Shown here piece by piece: positions 1 through 7,244 of a stretch of DNA of 64,000 nt. The DNA comes from Halovenus rubra. GTDB taxonomy: Archaea > Halobacteriota > Halobacteria > Halobacteriales > Haloarculaceae. Under the pieces are notes generated by a model that saw nothing but the letters and a program-made list of their open reading frames with translations, was not told the origin of the DNA and ran no database searches. Within the stretch, counting starts at the first letter, position 1. Each line of letters opens with the position of its first letter. The stretch covers positions 60,533-124,532 of the forward strand of contig NZ_JAODIY010000011.1 in NCBI RefSeq assembly GCF_026586665.1. The letters are read 5' to 3'. A program made the position numbers and the translations under genes.

Positions 1-1
1 C

Positions 2-598
2 ATCCGTCCCGACATCAACGAGGATGTGTCCGACTCCTGTGCTGCCGAACTTGGCGTGTCGGCCGTAGCCACGACTGTAGGCGGCTCGGGCACTGTTGGC
101 GCGCTGGCGACAGGCAATAGTAATGGACTGTTGGTGAGCAGCCGTATCTCAAGCCGAGAGCGAAAACAGATTACGGACGCAGTCGATGTCCCGGTCACTG
201 AACTGCCGGGCCGTATCAACGCTGCCGGAAATGTCGTTCTGGTCAATGATAACGGCGCTTACGTCCACCCAGACCTGTCTCGAGAAGCAGTTCAAGCTGT
301 GAAATCCGGCCTCAACGTCCCAGTTACCCGCGGCACAGTTGCCACTGTCGATACCGTCGGGACAGCTGCTGTTGCGACTAACGATGGTGTCCTCTGTCAT
401 CCGAAAACACCGGACGAACAGCTTGATGAGCTCGAATCTGTGTTGGACGTGCCTGCTGACATCGGGACGATCAATTACGGCGGCCCGCTTGTCGGCTCTG
501 GCCTCCTCGCAAATGACGACGGCTACGTTGTTGGTGAGCGAACAACTGGTCCAGAGCTCGGTCGTATCGAGTCAACACTGGACTATATCGAAGACTAG
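2..598 (+). CDS. eif6: Translation initiation factor aIF6 (5' end missing)
   Basis: Archaeal initiation factor 6, the anti-association factor that binds the large ribosomal subunit and keeps it from joining the small one. The reading frame is open from base 2, so the first roughly 20 residues lie outside the window; 198 residues are visible against about 220 for the family. The fold's repeated units are clear: RPDINEDV near the edge, [57 protein letters not shown], and [20 protein letters not shown] near the end. An internal GTG at base 26 is not the true start because homology continues upstream of it. Normally this gene sits with ribosomal proteins L39e and L31e upstream, which would be outside the window; crtB follows on the same strand after 140 bp. 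Confidence 0.93.
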   Translation: MRPDINEDVSDSCAAELGVSAVATTVGGSGTVGALATGNSNGLLVSSRISSRERKQITDAVDVPVTELPGRINAAGNVVLVNDNGAYVHPDLSREAVQAVKSGLNVPVTRGTVATVDTVGTAAVATNDGVLCHPKTPDEQLDELESVLDVPADIGTINYGGPLVGSGLLANDDGYVVGERTTGPELGRIESTLDYIED

Positions 599-708
599 CT
601 CTCGTCGTTGGCCGTCGAAAATATCTATAACTCAGTTGTCAATTCGTAGTGTCCGGCTATCTGACCACCCATGATTAACCCTCTAAAAATAACAATGTTA
701 GGTTGGGG

Positions 709-716
709 CTTTATTA
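709..716 (+). promoter_or_regulatory. TATA box of the phytoene synthase gene
   Basis: The AT-rich element CTTTATTA is centred 26 nt upstream of the GTG at 739. This is the spacing expected for a leaderless haloarchaeal transcript. It supports GTG 739 as the start rather than the upstream in-frame TTG at 703, which would lie before the transcription start. Confidence 0.55.
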
Positions 717-738
717 TGAATCCCAACGAAAGAATACT

Positions 739-1698
739 GTGAACGAGTCCCAGCGAAAAAGAGGGAAAGCCATTCATCGGCAGACTGGCCAGACCTTCTA
801 CTATGCGACTCGGCTGTTACCGGAGCGAATCCGGGAGCAGACCTACGTCCTCTACGGGTTCTTTCGAGTCTCCGATGAAGTGGTCGATGGCGATACCGAG
901 TTGCCTCCAGACGCCAAAGAAGAAAAGTTGAATGCCCTCCGAGCGGCTGCCCTTGGCGAACAGCCTGCCGAGGACCCGGTCGTCGAAGCGTTTTCCGAGC
1001 TTCGGGCCGAAACAGGCATCTCCGAACACGAGGTTGATGCATTCATCGACGCGATGCTCACCGACGTCGATACAGACCGCTACGAGACGTTTGAAGACCT
1101 CAGAGAATATACACGTGGCTCGGCAGCCGCGGTCGGGAATATGATGCTTGCCATCATGGATGCCGACGAACCTGATGCCGCGCGTGACCACGCGATGGCC
1201 TTGGGTGAAGCGTTCCAGTTAACGAACTTTATCCGAGATGTAGACGAGGACATCACGGACCTGGACCGCATCTACCTACCCATGGAAACGTTAAACCGGT
1301 ACGATGTAACGTCTGACCAGCTCCGGCGCGGAGTGTGTACCCCTGAATTCCGACAGGCAATCCGGGTTGAGCTGTCTCGGGCCGAGCAACTTTATCGGAA
1401 CGGCGTTCGTGGTATCAAATATCTTCCTGAAGACTGCCAGTTTCCAGTACTGCTCGCGGCAGTGCTCTACGCAGAGCACCACCGCCTGATTCGGGCACAG
1501 GAGTTTGATGTGCTCACGACGCGACCATCCCTATCACACCGCCGAAAGCTCTGGACGGTTGCTAAAACCTGGTGGAACTGGCGGCGCTTCCGTGACCCAG
1601 TGTCTGTCTTTGAGCGTGTCAGCGCGATTCCAGAAGATGCAGAATCCCCTGCTGGGGCGACAACTGAAGTAGAACATACCACGGCGTCAACGGACTAA
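739..1698 (+). CDS. crtB: Phytoene synthase (squalene/phytoene synthase family)
   Basis: Condenses two geranylgeranyl diphosphates to phytoene, the first committed step of C40/C50 carotenoid (bacterioruberin) synthesis. From GTG 739 the protein has 319 residues, usual for the family. It starts with the conserved TGQTFYYATRLLPERIR and YGFFRVSDEVVD; the two aspartate-rich Mg-diphosphate sites are DEVVD (about residue 45) and DVDED (about residue 165, within FIRDVDEDITDLDRIYLP). The start was chosen from homology and the TATA box 26 nt upstream. No other carotenoid genes are in the window. It follows aIF6 at a distance, which is an unusual neighbour. The C-terminal 20 residues are low-complexity and likely disordered. 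Confidence 0.92.
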   Translation: MNESQRKRGKAIHRQTGQTFYYATRLLPERIREQTYVLYGFFRVSDEVVDGDTELPPDAKEEKLNALRAAALGEQPAEDPVVEAFSELRAETGISEHEVDAFIDAMLTDVDTDRYETFEDLREYTRGSAAAVGNMMLAIMDADEPDAARDHAMALGEAFQLTNFIRDVDEDITDLDRIYLPMETLNRYDVTSDQLRRGVCTPEFRQAIRVELSRAEQLYRNGVRGIKYLPEDCQFPVLLAAVLYAEHHRLIRAQEFDVLTTRPSLSHRRKLWTVAKTWWNWRRFRDPVSVFERVSAIPEDAESPAGATTEVEHTTASTD

Positions 1699-1730
1699 AG
1701 AGCTATTGTACTCCTGCTCCAGTTCGAAAT

Positions 1731-2141
1731 ATGGACGCAGTTGATTACCGTACAGAAATCGAGTCGTTGCACACGTTTTTTGTTGACTGGTTTACCGGTG
1801 TTGCCAACAGCACCGCGTTCGACCAGGTTGAGCGAGCGCTTGCCCCGGATTACGAGATGGTGACACCATCAGGAGCTGTTCACGATAGAGACGCAACTTT
1901 GTCGAGTATTCGAGACTCTCATGCAGTATATGAGCCGGGTTCGTTCGATATCGATATTCGGAACGTCGAGATCATCTCTCAGCGTAGCGAAGTGAGCATC
2001 GTGCGATACGAAGAATGGCAACAGTACGAAGAAGTAACGGGTAGGCTCAGTACTGCTGTTTTCGCCCCTGTACAGACAGGAGCTGCCGATCAGCAAGCAC
2101 TCGAATGGCGCTATCTGCAAGAGACATGGCTCGACGAATGA
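1731..2141 (+). CDS. NTF2-like (SnoaL/DUF4440-type) protein
   Basis: A 136-residue protein with the outline of a cystatin/NTF2-like alpha+beta barrel: an N-terminal helix (YRTEIESLHTFFVDWFTG), ALAPDYEMVTPSGAVHDRDA, and later strands ending in LEWRYLQETWL. Proteins of this kind include small-molecule isomerases, hydrolases and orphan ligand-binding domains, and no catalytic residues can be assigned. It lies 32 bp after crtB on the same strand and 44 bp before the NDH-2-like gene, so it may be cotranscribed with crtB. Function unknown; the family call rests on overall pattern only. Confidence 0.6.
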   Translation: MDAVDYRTEIESLHTFFVDWFTGVANSTAFDQVERALAPDYEMVTPSGAVHDRDATLSSIRDSHAVYEPGSFDIDIRNVEIISQRSEVSIVRYEEWQQYEEVTGRLSTAVFAPVQTGAADQQALEWRYLQETWLDE

Positions 2142-2185
2142 TAGGTCGGGACAAGTGATATGTTGTCTCTGTCGTAACTCCGTGT

Positions 2186-3319
2186 ATGCACGTCGTCGTT
2201 CTGGGAGCAGGGTATGCGGGGGTTACGCTGGTTCGAAAGCTGGAGCGGACACTGCCCAAGACAGCAGCGATTACACTCGTTGACAAACGTGAAACACATC
2301 TCGTCCAACACCTCCTGCACCGCGCTGTTCGGACACCAGAAATAGCAGACCAACTGTGTGTCCCGCTTGACGATTGCTGTGAGCGCGCCACTGTCCGGCA
2401 CGCAACAGTCGATGCTGTCGAATATGACGCTGGACAGGTCACGCTCAGTGATGGAACCCTGGAGTTCGACGCCGGGGCTGTCTGTCTTGGCGCACAGACG
2501 GCCTACTACGGGCTGCCTGGTCTGGCTGAGCATGGAACACCGCTAAAACGCCCTGAAGACGCTGAAGACATCCGTAAGCGCTTCCTTGAGCTCTGTGAGA
2601 CCGGTGGCCGCGTGGTAATCGGAGGAGCCGGGCTGTCAGGTATCCAAGTGGCTGGCGAGCTCGCGGAACTTGCCAATGATGAGCGTGCCGACGACACGGT
2701 GGCAGTCGAGCTGATTGAACAGCAACCAACGGTCGCACCCGGCTTTCCCGCTCCGTTTCAGGACGCTATTGCCGAGAAGCTGACTGAACGCGGTATCAGC
2801 ATCAAGACAGATACGACAGTCAAATCAGCGACGGATGGCACACTCGATGTGGCCGATAGCTCGTCGATACCGTACGACCAACTCGTCTGGACAGGTGGTA
2901 TTACCGGACCTGGTGCGCTCTCGAATGTACGGCCACAGGTCCGGTCAACACTCAGACTCGGCCAGCGAACGTTCGGCGTCGGCGACGCGGTCCGTGTCAT
3001 CGATGACAACGGAACAATGGCGCCAGCGACCGCTCAGACGGCCGTACGGCAAGCTGCTATCGCCGCGGAGAATATCGAGGCGCTGGTCCGAAGAGATGGC
3101 GGTGGATTCGACCCGCGCTTGTCACGGTACGTATACGACTCGTTGGGGTGGGTAGCGACAGTTGGGGATGGCACTGTTGCACAGGTCGGCTCAAACGTTC
3201 TTACGGGGACGCCAGCAAAGACACTCAAGGCAACAATTGGGATTCAGCATCTCGCTGGTATCGGTGCCGTCGAGGAAGCAATCGATTTCGCTCAGGACAC
3301 CTTCGGGACAGAGTCCTAA
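2186..3319 (+). CDS. NAD(P)/FAD-dependent oxidoreductase, type II NADH dehydrogenase-like
   Basis: A 377-residue two-dinucleotide-binding flavoprotein of the pyridine nucleotide-disulfide oxidoreductase fold. The FAD site is VVVLGAGYAGVTLVRKL (GxGxxG, residues 7-12); a second Rossmann motif GRVVIGGAGLSGIQVAGELA lies near residues 140-160; the C-terminal FAD-binding GVGDAVRVIDDNG with PATAQTAVRQA is near 270-295. This order is that of NDH-2 and sulfide:quinone reductases. The paired redox cysteines diagnostic of SQR are not evident, so a membrane-peripheral NADH:quinone oxidoreductase is favoured. The gene ends 2 bp before the end of convergent rps19e. Confidence 0.8.
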   Translation: MHVVVLGAGYAGVTLVRKLERTLPKTAAITLVDKRETHLVQHLLHRAVRTPEIADQLCVPLDDCCERATVRHATVDAVEYDAGQVTLSDGTLEFDAGAVCLGAQTAYYGLPGLAEHGTPLKRPEDAEDIRKRFLELCETGGRVVIGGAGLSGIQVAGELAELANDERADDTVAVELIEQQPTVAPGFPAPFQDAIAEKLTERGISIKTDTTVKSATDGTLDVADSSSIPYDQLVWTGGITGPGALSNVRPQVRSTLRLGQRTFGVGDAVRVIDDNGTMAPATAQTAVRQAAIAAENIEALVRRDGGGFDPRLSRYVYDSLGWVATVGDGTVAQVGSNVLTGTPAKTLKATIGIQHLAGIGAVEEAIDFAQDTFGTES

Positions 3320-3321
3320 TT

Positions 3322-3783
3322 TTACGCGTAGCGCTGGAGCGCAGGGTCGTCAAGGGACTCTAACACATCGGCTGCAGTCTCGTCAAGCAGGCTGTGACCG
3401 TCGGCAGTGACGGTTCGGCCCTCGCCTTCTGCAACTTCGACGTAGCCCGCTTCTTCGAGTTGCTGGAGGATTGTCCGGACGATGTTACCGGAGCCGTCGG
3501 ACTTGTTTCGTGGTCGCACGCGATATCGCGTCGTCCCCTGCTTTGCGCTGCCGTACTCGGCTTTGAGGCTACCGACACCCACAGGTCCGTCAATAGCGAC
3601 TTTGCGGAGAAGGCTTGCAGCACGGCGCGACCAGAAGTCTTCCTGTTCGGGCGGGAGCTCGCGGTCGACACCGGTGGTCGTAAACTGAAGCCATTCCGGT
3701 TCTTCGATAGCTGCTTGTGCCTGTAGCGTTTCAGTAAGCGCCTCGATAACGTCTTCGGCAGGCGCGTCGTAGAGACTTGTCAT
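3322..3783 (-). CDS. rps19e: Ribosomal protein S19e
   Basis: Small-subunit protein S19e, found in archaea and eukaryotes only. The 153-residue protein begins MTSLYDAPAEDVIEALTETL and carries the typical EEPEWLQFTTTGVDRELPP, FWSRRAASLLRKVAIDGPVG, YGSAKQGTTRYRVRP and GSGNIVRTILQQLEEAGYVE blocks. The frame stays open upstream to base 3996, but the homology starts at ATG 3783 and a TATA box lies 27 nt before it, so the longer form is rejected. It is divergent from thiL and convergent with the flavoprotein gene. Confidence 0.95.
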   Translation of the reverse strand: MTSLYDAPAEDVIEALTETLQAQAAIEEPEWLQFTTTGVDRELPPEQEDFWSRRAASLLRKVAIDGPVGVGSLKAEYGSAKQGTTRYRVRPRNKSDGSGNIVRTILQQLEEAGYVEVAEGEGRTVTADGHSLLDETAADVLESLDDPALQRYA

Positions 3784-3806
3784 TGCCACGTTCTTCCCGA
3801 TGCCGT

Positions 3807-3814
3807 CATTTAAC
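3807..3814 (-). promoter_or_regulatory. TATA box of rps19e
   Basis: On the minus strand the element reads GTTAAATG, centred about 27 nt before the S19e ATG at 3783. This fits leaderless transcription and fixes the start. The 108-bp gap to thiL must also hold the thiL promoter on the plus strand (a weaker GTTTTGTA at about 3863-3870). Confidence 0.5.
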
Positions 3815-3891
3815 TGTTGTGAACCGGACTTGCGGGAGGGCTCGCCGGCCATGATGACCGATGTTTTGTACGGGAGGGTGCTACGTGGCGT

Positions 3892-4758
3892 ATGGACGAA
3901 CCGGAGGCGCTTCGACGACTTTCCGAAGTCGTTCCCAACGCGGGTGACGACGCGGCCGTTGTCGATGGACTCATCGTCACCACAGATATGCTCCACGAGA
4001 CGACGGACTTTCCAGACGGAACGACAGCGTACACGGCCGGGTGGCGCGCTGTGGGTGCCTCACTCTCCGATATTGCAGCGATGGGGGGTGTGCCCGTCGC
4101 AGCGGTTGCTGTCTACGGTGTGCCTGCCTTCGAGTGGGACGAGGTTTCTGCCTTCGTCGACGGCGCACAAGCCGTCTGCGCGCAGGTTGGCAGCGAGTAC
4201 GTCGGTGGGGACCTCGATAGTCACAAGGAGTTTACCACGGCGACAACTGCAGTTGGTCGTGCCGACGAGCCAGTCCGTCGGTCCGGTGCAACCCCGGGAG
4301 AGATAGTCTGTGTGACCGGAACGCTTGGCCGGAGTGCAGTGGCGCTTGAACTATTCGAGCGCGGAGAGACTGAGCGGGCGAACCAGCTGTTCCAGTTCAC
4401 GCCACGAACCGCTGCAGGACAGACACTCCGAACGTATGCAACTGCGATGATGGATAGTAGCGATGGCTTAGCCCGCTCGCTTTATCAGCTTGGGGATGCG
4501 AGCGACTGTGGGTTCGCAATCGAGACACCGTTACCCCTCGACGACCGCATCGGTGAGGTCGCTGACAGCCCAGAGCAGCGTCTGGAACACGGCTTGCACT
4601 TCGGAGAGGATTTCGAACTCGTCTGTACACTTCCCGAAGAGGCAGTCACACAAGCATCGGCGGAGCTTTCGGTGCCACTAACTCCAATCGGGAAAGTAAC
4701 CGAGAGCAGTGTGACATTGGACGGCGAGTTGCTTCCGGACCGAGGCTACTCGCATTAA
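3892..4758 (+). CDS. thiL: Thiamine-monophosphate kinase
   Basis: Phosphorylates thiamine monophosphate to the cofactor thiamine diphosphate using ATP. The 288-residue protein has the PurM/AIRS-like fold signatures: NAGDDAAVVDG (about 16-26), VTTDMLHETTDF, WRAVGASLSDIAAMGGVP, GGDLDSHKEF, the GEIVCVTGTLG start of the C-terminal domain, and MMDSSDGLARSLYQL (about 185). Slightly short for ThiL because the N-terminus lacks a few residues. The gene is divergent from rps19e and ends 1 bp before the stop codon of the convergent protease gene. Confidence 0.93.
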   Translation: MDEPEALRRLSEVVPNAGDDAAVVDGLIVTTDMLHETTDFPDGTTAYTAGWRAVGASLSDIAAMGGVPVAAVAVYGVPAFEWDEVSAFVDGAQAVCAQVGSEYVGGDLDSHKEFTTATTAVGRADEPVRRSGATPGEIVCVTGTLGRSAVALELFERGETERANQLFQFTPRTAAGQTLRTYATAMMDSSDGLARSLYQLGDASDCGFAIETPLPLDDRIGEVADSPEQRLEHGLHFGEDFELVCTLPEEAVTQASAELSVPLTPIGKVTESSVTLDGELLPDRGYSH

Positions 4759-4759
4759 C

Positions 4760-5920
4760 TCAGGCAGCAAGCTCCGCCGCGTCGACAATTTCTATTGGAA
4801 TCGGTGTAAAACAAAGCGCCGCAAGAACGAACGTAACAATGCCAAGCACGAATCGCTTGCGGTCGATTTTGGCGTCTTCAATCGGCGTAACCGGGCCAGC
4901 GTAGGCCAGACCAATCGCGAAAATACCCCACAGAATCCAGATGGTCATTGACCGCCAACTAGAGGTAACGAACACGTACACTGCAAGGCCAAAAAGTGCG
5001 CCTGGGACCAACGTAGAGATTGTCCGGTGTCGCTCGCCGAACATGGCCCGGACGATGTGCCCGCCATCAAGTTGTCCGACCGGGAGCATATTTAGCAACG
5101 TTACTAACATACCGACCCAACCGCCAAAGACAACCGGATGAACGACACGGTTCTCAAGTTGCCCACTTGCGCCGACAACTCTGGCAATCAGTTCGAGCAA
5201 TGGCGGATGGTTGAATAACACCACAGGCTCGTCACCAGCAGCCTGTGCGGGCTCTTGGACTGCAAGCGGGTCGAGATGGAGTCCAATTGCGGTGACAATA
5301 AACGTCGCTATCAATCCTGCAAGCGGCCCAGCAACGCCAATATCGAACAGTGCCTTCCGATTGGGGATTCGGCCCTTGATTTTAATAACCGCACCGAGCG
5401 AGCCGATGATAGTCGGAACTGGGATGAAGTAGGGCAAACTGGCGTCGACACCGTGATATCGACTCATAACGTAGTGGCCAAGCTCGTGGACACCAAGGAC
5501 ACCCATGATAGCGACGACAAACGGCCACGCTTCGAAAACACGCAAAGGGTGTTCGGTCAGTGGAACCTGATACCAGAAGACAGCACCGGCAAGCAACGTA
5601 GAGAAGGTAGTCATAACAAATAGGAGAAGATTCGTTCGCGGGATACCGCCACCACTGTCACTGGATTGTGGTTCCGCAATCAGGACGAACTCGCCACGAG
5701 AGAACTGGACATCATCCCCGCTGTATCCTCGTTGGAAACGAATCTTGTACCCATGGCTGTCAAAGAACTTCCAGAGTTTTCGTTCGAGTTCGTCACTGTG
5801 TGGTGTCGGGTCGCCGACATACAACACCTTGTCACCATCACGCTGAATTTCGTAGACATCAAAGAGAGTACTAAACTCCTCGGGGTTTGGCGGCGGGCCG
5901 GCCTCCTGGCTACCAGACAT
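4760..5920 (-). CDS. Site-2 protease family membrane metalloprotease (M50)
   Basis: An intramembrane zinc protease of the S2P/SREBP family, 386 residues from ATG 5920. A cytosolic N-terminal domain of about 95 residues (EIQRDGDKVLYVGDP, WKFFDSHGYKIRFQRGY) precedes the membrane part. Zinc-binding HELGH is at residues 145-149 within a hydrophobic segment, and the second motif with the third ligand, LDGGH, has Asp near 285. Around six to seven hydrophobic segments are visible. The frame runs further upstream to 6031 without homology. Members release membrane-bound regulators by cleavage; the substrate here cannot be told. The small DUF7123 gene lies immediately upstream on the same strand. Confidence 0.88.
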   Translation of the reverse strand: MSGSQEAGPPPNPEEFSTLFDVYEIQRDGDKVLYVGDPTPHSDELERKLWKFFDSHGYKIRFQRGYSGDDVQFSRGEFVLIAEPQSSDSGGGIPRTNLLLFVMTTFSTLLAGAVFWYQVPLTEHPLRVFEAWPFVVAIMGVLGVHELGHYVMSRYHGVDASLPYFIPVPTIIGSLGAVIKIKGRIPNRKALFDIGVAGPLAGLIATFIVTAIGLHLDPLAVQEPAQAAGDEPVVLFNHPPLLELIARVVGASGQLENRVVHPVVFGGWVGMLVTLLNMLPVGQLDGGHIVRAMFGERHRTISTLVPGALFGLAVYVFVTSSWRSMTIWILWGIFAIGLAYAGPVTPIEDAKIDRKRFVLGIVTFVLAALCFTPIPIEIVDAAELAA

Positions 5921-5985
5921 CAACTGCTGTAGGAAGTGTGTCGAGATAAATCCACGGCTACGGGTGCAATCTGGCTCTGCACAGC

Positions 5986-6231
5986 TTACATCGGCTCGAC
6001 ACGCCACGTGGTCGCGCTCGTGTACGACCACTTTTCGATTTCGAGGTCGGTTGCCGAATCTTTGAGCTTGACCATCAAGGCGCCAATCTCCTTGGGCGAA
6101 AGTTCAACTTCGTCTGCAATGAACTTGCTCTTGAAGTACATTTCTCCGTCCGATGCCTTCTGCTGGAGAAACGAACAAAGACGTTCCTCTTTCGAGCGAG
6201 TCTCGTTTTGGGAGGGCGTTGTAGCGCTCAT
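5986..6231 (-). CDS. DUF7123 family small protein
   Basis: An 81-residue haloarchaeal protein of unknown function. The middle, YFKSKFIADEVELSPKEIGA, followed by LMVKLKDSATDLEIEKW and ending SYTSATTWRV, looks like a winged helix-turn-helix and matches what I know as DUF7123, a family widespread in Halobacteria and often next to pyrH. ATG 6231 is preferred over an in-frame ATG at 6267 because the TATA box lies at 6265-6274. Followed by the S2P gene after 65 bp on the same strand; joint transcription is possible. Confidence 0.75.
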   Translation of the reverse strand: MSATTPSQNETRSKEERLCSFLQQKASDGEMYFKSKFIADEVELSPKEIGALMVKLKDSATDLEIEKWSYTSATTWRVEPM

Positions 6232-6264
6232 TGTTTCCTCGTTTCTCTCATTGACCCCAGTAGG

Positions 6265-6274
6265 CATATAAATG
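6265..6274 (-). promoter_or_regulatory. TATA box of the DUF7123 gene
   Basis: The minus-strand sequence CATTTATATG is centred 38 nt before ATG 6231. Transcription would start about 12 nt before that codon, giving a very short leader. Confidence 0.5.
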
Positions 6275-6517
6275 GAAGAACGTTTGTGCGACTTCGGTTG
6301 CTTTCAGAGAAATACGAAGAATTCAATGAATTTACGAGTTGCTCTTAGATATTTAGACGTTTTATTACTGTACCTAAGACAGTTTCACTGATAGTAGTGC
6401 CACACATAATTTCACTTTTGCAAATAAGGAATAATGCTAGAGAAGGGTGTAAAAACAAGAAACGATTGCCGTTTCTATCCGACCACCACCTTTCTGTGGG
6501 GTAATGTCTTGACAACC
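6275..6517. other. AT-rich divergent intergenic region
   Basis: This is the core of a 317-bp gap between the divergent DUF7123 and pyrH genes. It is clearly richer in A and T than its surroundings, with runs such as GTTTTATTACTG near 6357, and no open frame with a haloarchaeal amino-acid profile. Beyond the two promoters at its edges I see no tRNA, strong hairpin or repeat. Confidence 0.5.
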
Positions 6518-6525
6518 CTTAATAG
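6518..6525 (+). promoter_or_regulatory. TATA box of pyrH
   Basis: CTTAATAG is centred 27 nt before the ATG at 6549, the spacing of a leaderless haloarchaeal gene. It would drive the pyrH-lysS pair. Confidence 0.5.
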
Positions 6526-6548
6526 CCAATCGTTGCTACAGCGAGACA

Positions 6549-7244
6549 ATGAAGGTCATTGTTTCTATCGGCGGGAGCGTCCTCGCACCGGAAGTCGGCT
6601 CGGAGCGAGTCGGCGCGTACGCGGACGCAATAGAGTCACTATCAGATGCAGGTCACGAGCTCGGTATTGTCGTCGGCGGTGGACCGACTGCACGCGAGTA
6701 CATCGGCGCAGCCCGCGACCTCGGTGCCGACGAAATGGAACTGGACAACCTCGGCATCGCAGTCACACGGCTCAACGCCCGGCTGCTTATCGCTGCACTC
6801 GACAACCGCGCGGCGCCGACACCGCCGACCGACCACGAGACTGCACTCGAAGCGTTTAGGCACGATGATATCCCGGTCATGGGTGGAACAGTCGCCGGAC
6901 ACACGACAGATGCCGTCGCAACAGGGCTTGCCGAGTACGTCGACGCTGACCTGCTTGTCTACGCCACGAGTGTTCCAGGCGTCTTCGATGCCGACCCGAA
7001 CGAGGACCCAGAAGCAACCAAGTACGATTCGCTGTCGGCGTCAGAGCTATTAGACGTGGTGTCAGGAATCGACCTCGACGCAGGAAGCAATGCTCCGGTC
7101 GATTTGTTGGCGACGAAGTTGCTCGAACGCTCGGGGCTGGCAGCAGTCGTTATTGACGGGAGTGACCCAGAGGGCCTTGCTTCCGCTATCGACGGAGACC
7201 ACAGTGGCACTGACATTGTTCCCGACTCCACCGAACACCGATGA
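6549..7244 (+). CDS. pyrH: Uridylate kinase, archaeal type
   Basis: Converts UMP to UDP with ATP. The 231-residue amino acid kinase-fold protein has the glycine-rich N-terminus VIVSIGGSVLAPE, the second loop GIVVGGGPTAREYIG (about 38-52), NARLLIAAL, the VMGGTVAGHTTDAVA loop, YATSVPGVFDADP and the C-terminal GSNAPVDLLATKLLERS. The archaeal subfamily is the short form without an N-terminal extension. Its stop codon overlaps the start of lysS by 4 bp (ATGA), implying translational coupling. Confidence 0.94.
   Translation: MKVIVSIGGSVLAPEVGSERVGAYADAIESLSDAGHELGIVVGGGPTAREYIGAARDLGADEMELDNLGIAVTRLNARLLIAALDNRAAPTPPTDHETALEAFRHDDIPVMGGTVAGHTTDAVATGLAEYVDADLLVYATSVPGVFDADPNEDPEATKYDSLSASELLDVVSGIDLDAGSNAPVDLLATKLLERSGLAAVVIDGSDPEGLASAIDGDHSGTDIVPDSTEHR

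Noticed and set aside
3784-3996. N-terminally extended S19e starting at 3996
   Set aside because: The extension covers the thiL promoter and start, has no homology, and the TATA box at 3807-3814 places transcription start downstream.
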